In this document: positions 29,998-37,433 of the stretch, piece by piece
Position numbering within the stretch: the stretch's first letter is position 1
Layout of the letters: each line of letters opens with the position of its first letter
Assembly: GCF_000428985.1 (NCBI RefSeq)
Contig: NZ_AUAZ01000035.1
Location: 1 to 38,599, forward strand
From: Marinobacterium litorale DSM 23545
GTDB lineage: Bacteria > Pseudomonadota > Gammaproteobacteria > Pseudomonadales > Balneatricaceae
Direction of reading: 5' to 3'
Length of the DNA: 38,599 bases
Position numbers and translations under genes: made by a program
The notes under the pieces: generated by a model
Seen by the model: only the letters and a program-made list of their open reading frames with translations
What the model was told of the DNA's origin: nothing
Databases searched by the model: none

Positions 29998-30933
29998 ATG
30001 TCACGCACACCGGAAATTATCGAGGCACCCACGGAAGATCAGGTGGATTGGGTTGGCGGCGCAATGAGTCAGGCCGCTAAACATTCCACTGAAATTATGG
30101 AGCAGTTTGGTGACGGCGAGCCCTATGAGCGCAGGCGAATAATCAAGGAATTCAGGTTCTACATGGCTCAGGGCGCTGAAGCCATGTTTGAAATGGGCAA
30201 GCGGCTGATTCTTCTGAAAGAGAACGAGCCTCATGGGGAGTTCACAGAAATCGTCGAGAACCAGTTTGGCATGAGCCCCAGGACCGTGCGGGTCATGATG
30301 CAAGCCACGATCAAATACTCATCGCCCAAGCTGGAGCCAAAACGGCAAGCGCTTGCCGTTTTGGGTAAAACAAAATTGTTCGAGCTGATGGTGGCGGATG
30401 ATGAGGAGCTAGTTGAGCTTGACGAGGGCGGCACCGTCGCTGGTCTGACTCTCGATGACATCGACCGTATGACTTCCCGCGAACTCCGCCGCGCCCTCCG
30501 AGACGCCCGCGAAAACGCCGATGCCAAGGGCAAGGTGCTGGCGGATAAGAACACCAAGATCGATGAGCTGGATGCGGAGCTGACCGCGCTGAAAAACCGT
30601 CGCGCCAAGGCGGAAGTGGAGACGCTACCGCCCGACGAGGTCGCCGCCGATCTGATGCAGCAGGCCACCCGTTTTACCCATGAGGCCTTGGGCGTGATCA
30701 ACGGCATGATGCTGCCGGCGTTTCGCGCCATCGATAGCCACGATCAGACCCACGGCAGCCGCCATAACGTGATGATGGCGGGGCTGGTGGCTCAGCTGGA
30801 GGTGCGCCTGAATGAAATCCGCGCCGACTTCGACCTGCCGCGCCACCTGGATGGCGACAGCACCCCGGACTGGCTGCGTGACGACGCTGACCAGGTGGTG
30901 GCCGCGGCCATCCGCCAGGCTGAGGAGCGCTGA
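29998..30933 (+). CDS. DUF3102 protein upstream of the transposase
   Basis: This 311-residue protein has the DUF3102 pattern at about 45-140 (FYMAQGAEAMFEMGKRLILLKENEPHGEFTEIVENQFGMSPRTVRVMMQ), which includes an HTH-like part. A coiled coil (about 160-205, LRRALRDARENADAKGKVLADKNTKIDELDAEL) and a helical C-terminus follow. A perfect 28-bp palindrome lies in the coding sequence and encodes part of KRQALAVL. The gene ends 2 nt before the transposase, so the two are coupled. A role in replication or regulation is inferred. Confidence 0.72.
   Translation: MSRTPEIIEAPTEDQVDWVGGAMSQAAKHSTEIMEQFGDGEPYERRRIIKEFRFYMAQGAEAMFEMGKRLILLKENEPHGEFTEIVENQFGMSPRTVRVMMQATIKYSSPKLEPKRQALAVLGKTKLFELMVADDEELVELDEGGTVAGLTLDDIDRMTSRELRRALRDARENADAKGKVLADKNTKIDELDAELTALKNRRAKAEVETLPPDEVAADLMQQATRFTHEALGVINGMMLPAFRAIDSHDQTHGSRHNVMMAGLVAQLEVRLNEIRADFDLPRHLDGDSTPDWLRDDADQVVAAAIRQAEER
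30337..30364. repeat. Perfect 28-bp palindrome inside the DUF3102 gene
   Basis: The half-site CCAAAACGGCAAGC is followed immediately by its exact reverse complement. A copy with one mismatch lies at 27413-27440, outside any gene. The chance of a 28-bp perfect palindrome recurring 3 kb away is small, so the sequence itself is probably bound or moved. Confidence 0.75.
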
Positions 30934-30935
30934 TC

Positions 30936-32681
30936 ATGAGCGCGCTGACTGAACAACTGGTGATGATTGCCCAGCAGGCGCGCGAGCTGCCCCACGGTCA
31001 GAAAACGCCCTTCTATGACCGCTGGGCCCGGCAGCTGTGTATGTCCCGCGCCACGTTACTAAAAAAACTCAAAGGTGTTGCCATGAGCAATTCACGCAAA
31101 CGTCGCTCTGATGCCGGGCAGTGTGCCCTGGAGCTGAGCGAAGCCCGGCTGATCTCTGCGGTGCTGATGGAAATGATACGCCGCAACAATAAACGCAACG
31201 GCACGATCAAGGCGGTGGTTAAGTTGCTGCGCGAAGACGGCAAGATCCGCGCTGAGAAGTTCGATAAAAGCACCGGCGAACTAACACCGCTCAGTGATGA
31301 TGCGATCGCCCGCGCTTTACGCAACTATCGCCTGCATCCCGACCAGTTGCTGGCCCCACCACCAGCGATCGCACAGCGCAGTGCTCACCCGAACCATGTA
31401 TGGCAGGTGGATGCGTCGATCAGCGCCCAGTTCTATATGGATGTTCACGGTTCTGAGGCGATCGACCCGGCCCAGTATTACGACGGCAAGCCGGAGAACC
31501 TGAAGAAGATCGAACGCAAACGCCTGTGGCGCTACGTGATCACCGACCACACCAGCGGCACCCTTTACCTGGAGTACGTGCTGGGTGCGGAGAGCGCCGA
31601 GAATCTGATTAACGTGTTTATCAACGCGATGCAGAAACAGCGCGAAGATCCGTTTCATGGTGTGCCGTTCATCCTGGTAACGGACCCCGGCGCGGCAATG
31701 AAGTCGGCCATGTTCCGCAATCTGTGCCGTTCGTTGAGTGTGGATCTGATCATCAACGAGGTGGGTAACGCCCGCGCCAAGGGCCAGGTGGAGCAGGCCC
31801 ACGACATGGTGGAAAAGCTGTTTGAGAGCCGTCTGGCGATTCAGAAGGCGAACAGCCTGGATGAGATTAATCAGCTGGCCTGGCGCTGGATGCGGCACTT
31901 TAACGCCACCGCCACCCATACCCGCACCGGCATGAGCCGCTATTCCAAATGGATGGAGATCCAGCCGGATCAGCTGCGCCTGGCGCCTGGCGGCGAGCTG
32001 TGCCGCGAGCTGGCGGTGAGCGACCCGGAAACCCGCGTGGTTGATAACTACGTCCAGATCTCTTTCCGTGGCAAGCAGTTTGATGTTTCCAGCGTGCCGG
32101 ATATCGGTGTGGGCCAGGAGCTGATGGTGGTGCGCAACCCCTGGCGCGACGAAGACACCGCCCAGATCGTGCTGCGCGATGAGCACGGTCGCGAGATCTT
32201 TCATGTGGTTGAGGCGGTGGAGCGGGACGATCACGGTTTCAACGTGAATGCGGCCATGATCGGCAGCGAGTACAAGCGCCACGCAACCACGACAGGCGAG
32301 GAGCAGCGTCAGCAGCTGGAGCAGATCGCCACCGGTACCACCTCCATCGCCGAGGCCGAGGCCGCCCGCAAGGCGAAGCGCCGGGTGTTTGCCGATATCA
32401 ACCCCCACGCGGATGTGGAGGCGTACAACCCCACCGACTTTATGCCTAAGCGCGGTACCGCACTGGATGTGCATACCCCTCGGCTGGTCACCAAGCCGCT
32501 GACCCATGTGGAGGCCGCCAAGCTGCTGCGTGATCGGCTGGGCAGCTGCTGGAAAGGTGCCGAGCACTTCGGCTGGCTAAAAGCGACCTATCCGGACGGC
32601 GTACCCAGTGAGGAGATCGATGCCATCGAGGCGCTGCTGCGTCAGCCGAAGGCCAATCTGAAACTGGTTGGGGGTGCGTGA
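30936..32681 (+). CDS. Mu-type DDE transposase (MuA analogue)
   Basis: This 581-residue protein joins phage ends to target DNA for integration and replication. The N-terminal 130 residues hold HTH DNA-binding parts (FYDRWARQLCMSRATLLKKLKG). The catalytic core shows D159 in VWQVDASIS, D250 in ILVTDPGAAM and E286 in AKGQVEQAHD; the last two have 35 residues between them, a classic DD(35)E. The C-terminal part (about 375-450) resembles the Mu transposase beta barrel, then a basic Ala-rich segment that may contact the ATPase. Confidence 0.93.
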   Translation: MSALTEQLVMIAQQARELPHGQKTPFYDRWARQLCMSRATLLKKLKGVAMSNSRKRRSDAGQCALELSEARLISAVLMEMIRRNNKRNGTIKAVVKLLREDGKIRAEKFDKSTGELTPLSDDAIARALRNYRLHPDQLLAPPPAIAQRSAHPNHVWQVDASISAQFYMDVHGSEAIDPAQYYDGKPENLKKIERKRLWRYVITDHTSGTLYLEYVLGAESAENLINVFINAMQKQREDPFHGVPFILVTDPGAAMKSAMFRNLCRSLSVDLIINEVGNARAKGQVEQAHDMVEKLFESRLAIQKANSLDEINQLAWRWMRHFNATATHTRTGMSRYSKWMEIQPDQLRLAPGGELCRELAVSDPETRVVDNYVQISFRGKQFDVSSVPDIGVGQELMVVRNPWRDEDTAQIVLRDEHGREIFHVVEAVERDDHGFNVNAAMIGSEYKRHATTTGEEQRQQLEQIATGTTSIAEAEAARKAKRRVFADINPHADVEAYNPTDFMPKRGTALDVHTPRLVTKPLTHVEAAKLLRDRLGSCWKGAEHFGWLKATYPDGVPSEEIDAIEALLRQPKANLKLVGGA

Positions 32682-33850
32682 TGACGCTGAAGCTGAAAGC
32701 CGTACTGAAACAGCTGGGTAAACCCCAGGCGGATCTGGCCCGTGTGCTGGATCTGAGTGGCGGGACGATCGCCCAGCTGGTCAACCACAGCCAGTGGCCA
32801 AAGTCGCTGGATCGCGATGCGCTGAAACAGAAGATCGAGATGTTTTTGGAGGAGAGCGGTGCCGACGCTAGCACCGTCAGCACCGCTTTTGAGCCTGAAG
32901 AGCCGCTACCAACCGCCCTTCAACACACTGCCATGTCCCAGGAGGACGAACCTATGTTACTACGCAAGCAACGCCTGACACCAGACGCCAAAAAGACCTT
33001 TGGCATTTACCGCGAGCCGTTCGATGAGCTGGCGTCGCCGGATGAGATGTGGATCAGCCCCGATATCCGATACGTGCGCGAATCAATGCTACAGACGGCG
33101 CGATACGGGGGCTTTATTGCCGTAGTCGGCCAGTCCGGCTCTGGCAAAAGCACGCTGCGCCGCGACCTGGCCCAGCGCATCCAGGATGAATCCCATCCGG
33201 TGATCCTGGTGGAGCCCTATACCGTGGAAGCGGAAGACTCCGACATCAAGGGTAAGCGCTTCAAGAGCAGCGATATCACCTCAGCGCTGCTGGCGGCCGT
33301 CGCGCCCACTGAAAAGCCGAAAATCAACCCTCAGGCCCGTTTCGCGCAGTTGCATCGGGCGCTGAAAGACAGCCATGCCGCCGGGTATCGCCACTGTGTG
33401 GTGATCGAAGAGGCACACTGCCTGCCGGTACCGACGCTGAAGCACCTGAAGCGCATCCTGGAGCTGGAGGTCGGTTTTACCAAACTGGTGTCGGTTATCC
33501 TGATCGGCCAGACCGAGCTGGGCGACAAGCTGAGCATCCACCGCATGGATGTACGTGAGGTTGTGCAGCGCTGCGAGCTGGTCACCCTCAACCCGATCGA
33601 TCCCGGTGAGCTCAAAGAGTTTCTGACCTTCCGCTTTGGCAAGGCCGGCTGCCAGTCGGTTGAGTTCCTGAATGAATCGGCCATCCCTGCGCTGATTCAC
33701 CGGCTGCAGCTGCCCGATCGCAAACGCGACACCCGTGTTTCTAACTTGTACCCCCTGGCTATTGGCAACCTGGTAACTGCGGCTATGAACTTGGCGGCTG
33801 AGCTGGGTCTGCCGGTTGTCGATGAAGAAGTCATTAATGGAGTTAGCTGA
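32681..33850 (+). CDS. AAA+ transposition activator (MuB/TnsC analogue)
   Basis: This 389-residue ATPase selects target DNA and activates the transposase. An N-terminal HTH (KPQADLARVLDLSGGTIAQLVNHSQWP) is followed by a Glu-rich linker. Walker A is VGQSGSGKST (residues 149-158), Walker B is VVIEEAH (240-246), and a sensor region VSVILIGQTELG follows. The ATG at 32681 overlaps the transposase stop; a GTG three bases upstream is an alternative start. Confidence 0.92.
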   Translation: MTLKLKAVLKQLGKPQADLARVLDLSGGTIAQLVNHSQWPKSLDRDALKQKIEMFLEESGADASTVSTAFEPEEPLPTALQHTAMSQEDEPMLLRKQRLTPDAKKTFGIYREPFDELASPDEMWISPDIRYVRESMLQTARYGGFIAVVGQSGSGKSTLRRDLAQRIQDESHPVILVEPYTVEAEDSDIKGKRFKSSDITSALLAAVAPTEKPKINPQARFAQLHRALKDSHAAGYRHCVVIEEAHCLPVPTLKHLKRILELEVGFTKLVSVILIGQTELGDKLSIHRMDVREVVQRCELVTLNPIDPGELKEFLTFRFGKAGCQSVEFLNESAIPALIHRLQLPDRKRDTRVSNLYPLAIGNLVTAAMNLAAELGLPVVDEEVINGVS

Positions 33851-33851
33851 C

Positions 33852-34121
33852 ATGTCTTACGCATCAGATATGCAGAACCAGACCATCCTGGAGCAGCTGG
33901 CCAACACCCAGTTGGCCGTCAATATGTTGCAGTCGCTGGGCTTGTCAGTGCTGAGCATCGACAAGATCGGCGAGCGGCCCAGGATCAGGATCATCCCCGG
34001 TGTGGGTTGCAGGCAGCTGCGATCCGGCTGGACCCGGCGAACGATTATTGATGGCCGCAAGGCCGTTGAGAACGTGGCGTTTGTCTCTGGGTGCCACGTG
34101 TCATGGGAGGAACGGTCATGA
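33852..34121 (+). CDS. Small early protein (89 aa), unknown
   Basis: The product opens MSYASDMQNQTILEQLANTQ and is helical for about 45 residues, then forms a basic beta-rich end (RPRIRIIPGVGCRQLRSGW, YHV-like strands). The start is set just after the ATPase stop. It overlaps the next gene by 4 nt. I do not recognise it; it is part of the middle gene cluster downstream of the transposition genes. Confidence 0.6.
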   Translation: MSYASDMQNQTILEQLANTQLAVNMLQSLGLSVLSIDKIGERPRIRIIPGVGCRQLRSGWTRRTIIDGRKAVENVAFVSGCHVSWEERS

Positions 34122-34393
34122 GTCGATACGACTATTACGTCATTGATTTGGAAGCGACACGGAGCACCGGACGCGTGATGTTCTTCGGTAAGGGGCTGCG
34201 GAATCAGCTTACGCCTGAACCAGAGCAAGCCGCCGTTATTACCGAGGAGTTTGTGAACGGCAACACCGAGTTTTACGACAACGGTGATACCACTCGCGCC
34301 GTGCTGTGTAGCGCTGTCCGTGAGTACCGGGACAACCTGATGGAGCTGATCCATACCCGTCACCCTGAACCCGCAAAGGAGCTGATCGCATGA
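34118..34393 (+). CDS. Small early protein (91 aa), unknown
   Basis: The product opens MSRYDYYVIDLEATRSTGRV. It has a short N-terminal beta-alpha unit and an acidic centre (VNGNTEFYDNGDTT). The DLE after a beta strand resembles an exonuclease start, but the protein is too short to have that fold. Both ends overlap neighbouring genes by 4 nt (ATGA), which supports the frame. Confidence 0.6.
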   Translation: MSRYDYYVIDLEATRSTGRVMFFGKGLRNQLTPEPEQAAVITEEFVNGNTEFYDNGDTTRAVLCSAVREYRDNLMELIHTRHPEPAKELIA

Positions 34394-35019
34394 ATACCCA
34401 TACGCAAATGCCTCAGAAAATCCCCGAAGGGTTTCTGATGAATCACCGGGGCGACCTAGTGCGAGTCGAGAATATCAGCGAGCAGGACCAACTCCGTGAC
34501 CAGGTTGTTTCAGGGTTGGTACCCGAGGCTGTTGAACTAAATGAACGACTTCTCGCTTTCAAGAAACGGGCGCTGTCCGATATCGATGACCTGATCGATA
34601 TCGCTAAAGAGCGGATCGGCGTCCAGCTCGGCGGCAAGAAGGGCAACATTGAGATCCGCAGCTACGACGGGCGGTTCAAGGTTGTCCGAGCCTTCCGGGA
34701 TCTCATCGCCTTTACCGAAGAGGTGGAGGCTGCCCGCCAGCTCATCGAGAACTGTATTGAGCGCTGGGGCAGCAGTGCGAGCACGATGCGGCATGCATTT
34801 GAGCAAGCATTCGGGCTGAAGGATGGCAAGGTCCGCACGTATCGACTGCTGGAAATGCTCAGCTGGAATATTCCAGACGATGAAGAGTGGGACGAAGCGA
34901 TGCAGGTCCTGCGCGCAGCCATGCGTAACAGCGGCACGGCGGTTTATGTACGCATCTACGAGCGGATCGGCGAGAGCAACGAATATAAGCCGGTCGCTCT
35001 GGATCTGGCGAAGTTGTGA
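34390..35019 (+). CDS. DUF3164 family protein
   Basis: This 209-residue protein is common in Mu-like early regions. Recognisable segments are IPEGFLMNHRGDLVRVENISEQDQLRDQVV, LLAFKKRALSDIDDLIDIAKERIGVQLGGKKGNIEIRSYDG and VRTYRLLEMLSWNIPDDEEWDEAMQVLRAAM. Its biochemical role is unknown. It starts in an ATGA overlap with the upstream gene. Confidence 0.88.
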   Translation: MNTHTQMPQKIPEGFLMNHRGDLVRVENISEQDQLRDQVVSGLVPEAVELNERLLAFKKRALSDIDDLIDIAKERIGVQLGGKKGNIEIRSYDGRFKVVRAFRDLIAFTEEVEAARQLIENCIERWGSSASTMRHAFEQAFGLKDGKVRTYRLLEMLSWNIPDDEEWDEAMQVLRAAMRNSGTAVYVRIYERIGESNEYKPVALDLAKL

Positions 35020-35027
35020 GGTGGGAT

Positions 35028-35267
35028 ATGGGCGTTGTTAACCCTGAAAAGCTCTCGATCGATATGGCCTTCCATGCGCGCATGACCAGCGGACAGGCTG
35101 AAGACGCTATCCGCGTATTCGGCGAACTGGTGACCCGAGCTGTTGCCGATGGCCATACGGTTGAACTGCCAGCCTTCGGAAAGTTTGAACTCGGCAAGCG
35201 CGGCAACGGCGAGCCCGCTCTTCGATTCGTCCAATCAAATAGCGTACGGAAGGCGCTTAAATCATGA
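35028..35267 (+). CDS. HU-like DNA-binding protein, divergent copy
   Basis: The 79-residue product (MGVVNPEKLSIDMAFHARMT start) has the helical dimer part (SGQAEDAIRVFGELVTRAVADGHTVELPAFGKFEL) and the HU FGKF motif, but the DNA-binding arm is short. GAGG lies six bases before the ATG; an upstream GTG at 35016 is less likely. It may bend DNA for transposition or regulate the operon. A second, fuller HU gene lies at 36032. Confidence 0.65.
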   Translation: MGVVNPEKLSIDMAFHARMTSGQAEDAIRVFGELVTRAVADGHTVELPAFGKFELGKRGNGEPALRFVQSNSVRKALKS

Positions 35268-35437
35268 GCATCAAGATACCCGTTACAGAAGACGAGGTCC
35301 GCGACCTGCTCGCCTGGAGTGAGTTGCATGTAGAGGGCGAGACGACGGATCACGAAACAGGCACGTACGAGGAAGGCGTTCACGACGCAGTGAAGTGGAT
35401 GCTTGGGCTGATTCACTCAAGACCGGATGAGGTGTGA
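35264..35437 (+). CDS. Small acidic early protein (57 aa)
   Basis: The product opens MSIKIPVTEDEVRDLLAWSE and ends GLIHSRPDEV. The ATG overlaps the HU-like stop (ATGA), and the stop is followed after one base by another ATG. The sequence is strongly acidic and helical with a WMLGLI patch near the end. It is below many size cut-offs but has good coupling and natural composition. Function is unknown. Confidence 0.6.
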   Translation: MSIKIPVTEDEVRDLLAWSELHVEGETTDHETGTYEEGVHDAVKWMLGLIHSRPDEV

Positions 35438-35438
35438 G

Positions 35439-35711
35439 ATGAGTATCTAAGAAGATTTGAATTTGGACTTTCAAAGCGGGATGCAGGCCAACATCGATGA
35501 CGATGCGTTAGCAGTGTTCATGCGACTGGAGGCAAAGCACAACGCAATCGTTGATCAGTTCGACACTGTGCTGACGTTTAAGGATGCGCCGATCCATGTT
35601 GGCGAACGTGTGATTGAGCCAGGCTCCCCGGAGCATCGTGGAGTCCGACTGGGGATTGCTCTCGCCAAAGAAATGCTGGGTGAGTTTCCACTCTCTATTT
35701 CTGAGAGCTGA
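35439..35711 (+). pseudogene. Early gene with a stop at codon 4, possibly re-started at TTG
   Basis: A well-placed ATG (GAGG six bases upstream, one base after the previous stop) opens MSI and then hits TAA at 35448-35450. The same frame continues without stops to 35711 as EDLNLDFQSGMQANIDDDALAV and ends SLSISES (about 85 residues). The start in use may be TTG 35457 or ATG 35481, or the gene may be off. The protein itself (helical, with DAPIHVGERVIEPGSPEHRG) is not recognised. Confidence 0.55.
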
Positions 35712-35749
35712 AAAGGCCATATCCGAAGGTCGATTAACGGGGGCCCGAG

Positions 35750-35968
35750 ATGAGTACTGTAACTATCAGCCTAACTGACAACGACGAAGGAGCGGTTGAC
35801 GTGAAGATCGAAGGCCTTCCGGATCGAGGACACACACCCAGTAAAGCCCAGGCCTTTGGTGAGGCGCTGCGCGACACGATCGGGAGCCTCAGTCCGTGCG
35901 TTAGCGGGATGGGAGATAACGTGTGCCCATACTGTGATGGCACCTGTACCAAGCGAAACGGGCCGTGA
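35750..35968 (+). CDS. Small protein ending in a CPYCDGTC motif
   Basis: The 72-residue product opens MSTVTISLTDNDEGAVDVKI and has a beta-rich start, a helix (SKAQAFGEALRDTIGS) and a Cys-rich end NVCPYCDGTCTKRNGP that may bind zinc. Its last five codons and stop lie inside the first hammerhead ribozyme: the UGA stop is in the loop of stem III. Translation to the end would therefore disturb folding. Function is unknown. Confidence 0.6.
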   Translation: MSTVTISLTDNDEGAVDVKIEGLPDRGHTPSKAQAFGEALRDTIGSLSPCVSGMGDNVCPYCDGTCTKRNGP

Positions 35969-36009
35969 ATGGTCCGTCTATCCGGCGTGGCTGCCGGGTA
36001 CTGATGAGC
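35953..36009 (+). ncRNA. Hammerhead ribozyme 1 (type II), before the HU gene
   Basis: All core bases match: GC then GAA (35955-35957); stem III ACGGGCC/GGTCCGT (35958-35964 with 35971-35977); C17 at 35978; stem I TATCCGGC/GCCGGGTA (35979-35986 with 35993-36000); and CTGATGA (36001-36007) followed by GC. Cleavage is expected after 35978. Stem II is short next to the core (GC/GC); outer pairing CCTGT (35943-35947) with ACAGG (36019-36023) would cover the HU ribosome-binding site. Confidence 0.8.
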
Positions 36010-36031
36010 AGCCGAACAACAGGAGATATCC

Positions 36032-36322
36032 ATGAATAAAGCAGATCTGATCGAAGCACTGACCAAGGATATGAAGGTTACCCATGATCGTCCGGTCAGT
36101 AAGGCCGATGTCCAGGCCTTCCTGTCGAGCTTTACCGCTGTCGTCTCAGAGGAGATGACACACAGCGATGTAGTAATACCAGGGTTTGGGAAATTCCATG
36201 TTTCCGAGCGAGCAGCACGCAAGGGTCGCAACCCTCAGAACGGTACGGAGATCGATATCCCCGCAGCGCGTGTTCCCAAGTTTACGCCCGGAAAGCTGTT
36301 AAAAGAGACCGTCAATAGCTAA
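36032..36322 (+). CDS. HU-family DNA-binding protein
   Basis: This 96-residue protein is a clear HU/IHF-type subunit. The helical body (MNKADLIEALTKDMK, KADVQAFLSSFTAVVSEEM) is followed by VVIPGFGKFHVSERAARKGRNPQNGTEIDIPAARVPKFTPGKLLKETV, which contains the DNA-binding arm with RNPQNG. It would bend DNA in transposition or compete with host HU. ACAGGAG precedes the ATG. It is bracketed by two hammerhead ribozymes, and its stop codon lies in stem II of the second. Confidence 0.92.
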   Translation: MNKADLIEALTKDMKVTHDRPVSKADVQAFLSSFTAVVSEEMTHSDVVIPGFGKFHVSERAARKGRNPQNGTEIDIPAARVPKFTPGKLLKETVNS

Positions 36323-36384
36323 GCGAAACAGGCGGTACGCCGCCTGTCTGCCCGACGTGGTGGTCGGGTACTGATGAGCAGCTA
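36316..36384 (+). ncRNA. Hammerhead ribozyme 2 (type II), after the HU gene
   Basis: The core is complete: stem II TAGCT-AA-GC (36316-36324) pairs with GC-AGCTA (36378-36384) with an AA bulge; GAA (36325-36327); stem III ACAGGCGG-TACG-CCGCCTGT (36328-36347); C17 at 36348; stem I TGCCCGAC/GTCGGGTA (36349-36356 with 36363-36370); and CTGATGA (36371-36377). Cleavage is expected after 36348. Stem II includes the HU stop codon and runs into the AGGAG of the next gene. Confidence 0.85.
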
Positions 36385-36394
36385 GGAGAAAGCA

Positions 36395-36970
36395 ATGCAA
36401 CTGTCAATCTTAGAAGTCCGCATACTCAACGAACTCGCCCGGCGTGGGCCCTGCGCCGCATCCACCATCATGCCCCATGTTGAGGGGTTGGATTCAAAAG
36501 CGCAGCTGAAAGGCACACTGGAGGGGCTGGAGAAGAAGGAGCTGGCGAAATACCAGTCAAACGGTCAGTGGGCAATGCCTGCCGCCCTCAAGAAAAAGGT
36601 GCTGGACGGAAAGGTCGGAGCAACGGTCGATACTACGGTAACGACACCGCCGGTCGCTGACATTAAGCCCGCGCCGGTATCGGTTAAGCCAAAGGTGGCA
36701 GCAAAACAGAAGCCCACAGCACCGGCTTCCGGCAAACAGGCAGCGGTGAAGGTGCCGGTACTGGAAATGTCCGAGCCAGCCAGCACCATCAGTCCCCTGC
36801 AGGCCTTGCGCAACAGCCTGCCGCCCGGTGTTGAAATGTATGTGAGTGATGAGGAAGCAATCCTTCACTGGGAAGAGAATACGTTCAAGATCGAAGATGA
36901 TGCGTTGGATACAGCCTTGGGCGCTATCCGTACCCTTGAGCGGTTGAAGGTGGGGTCTACATGCAGCTGA
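36395..36970 (+). CDS. Winged-helix-like early protein with Pro/Ala/Lys linker
   Basis: This 191-residue protein has an N-terminal winged-helix pattern (ILEVRILNELARRGPCAASTIMPHVEGLDSKAQLKGTLEGLEKKELAKY). A long Lys/Pro/Ala/Thr-rich linker (about 75-125) and an acidic C-terminal domain (PPGVEMYVSDEEAILHWEENTFKIEDDALDTALGAIRTL) follow. AGGAG, adjoining ribozyme 2, is its ribosome-binding site. It probably binds DNA; the specific role is unknown. Confidence 0.65.
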   Translation: MQLSILEVRILNELARRGPCAASTIMPHVEGLDSKAQLKGTLEGLEKKELAKYQSNGQWAMPAALKKKVLDGKVGATVDTTVTTPPVADIKPAPVSVKPKVAAKQKPTAPASGKQAAVKVPVLEMSEPASTISPLQALRNSLPPGVEMYVSDEEAILHWEENTFKIEDDALDTALGAIRTLERLKVGSTCS

Positions 36971-37428
36971 CCCGTTGCCCTATTTGCCACAGCCGCATCC
37001 ACCTGGACGCCCTCGTCCAGGATGACGCCGGCCGCGAGCTGCTCGCACTACTGTCCAACCTCGACCGAGCCGCCGGTCGCTCGCTGGTCTCATACATGAC
37101 GCTGTTCCGGTCGAAATCTCGCGACCTGGCCAGTGATCGAGCGTTACGGATCGCTAAAGAGACCTTGGACCTGGCTCCAATTGATCGCTTGGTACCGGCA
37201 TTAATAACCGTCGTTGAGCAAATGCAGGTTAAGCAAGATGTCGGCGGCTTTAAGCCCCTCAGTAACCACAACTATCTGCGCAAAGTGGTCGAGTCCTCTG
37301 GCCCAGCTAACCAGGTTGAAGGCGATATCGACAACTTGCCTGCGGATCTCCGTGGGGCAGAGAGCAAGAACGAAAAACGCGCACGCGTAACCGCTGCGAC
37401 TATGGATATTAAGAACATCGACTGGTGA
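36961..37428 (+). CDS. Conserved early protein with N-terminal CxxC
   Basis: The 155-residue product begins MQLTRCPICHSRIHLDALVQ. The CPIC and a following His could bind zinc, as in small proteins found in the same place in B3-like phages. The rest is helical (LALLSNLDRAAGRSLVSYMTLF, RALRIAKETLDLAPIDRLVPALITVVEQM), with an acidic tail. It overlaps the upstream gene by 10 nt and the next by a few bases. A replication-linked role is possible but unproven. Confidence 0.65.
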   Translation: MQLTRCPICHSRIHLDALVQDDAGRELLALLSNLDRAAGRSLVSYMTLFRSKSRDLASDRALRIAKETLDLAPIDRLVPALITVVEQMQVKQDVGGFKPLSNHNYLRKVVESSGPANQVEGDIDNLPADLRGAESKNEKRARVTAATMDIKNIDW

Positions 37429-37433
37429 ACCGG

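Noticed and set aside
31317-32567. A 416-codon minus-strand open frame
   Set aside because: It mirrors the transposase coding sequence and is rich in His, Gln and Leu, as expected of a shadow in GC-rich DNA.
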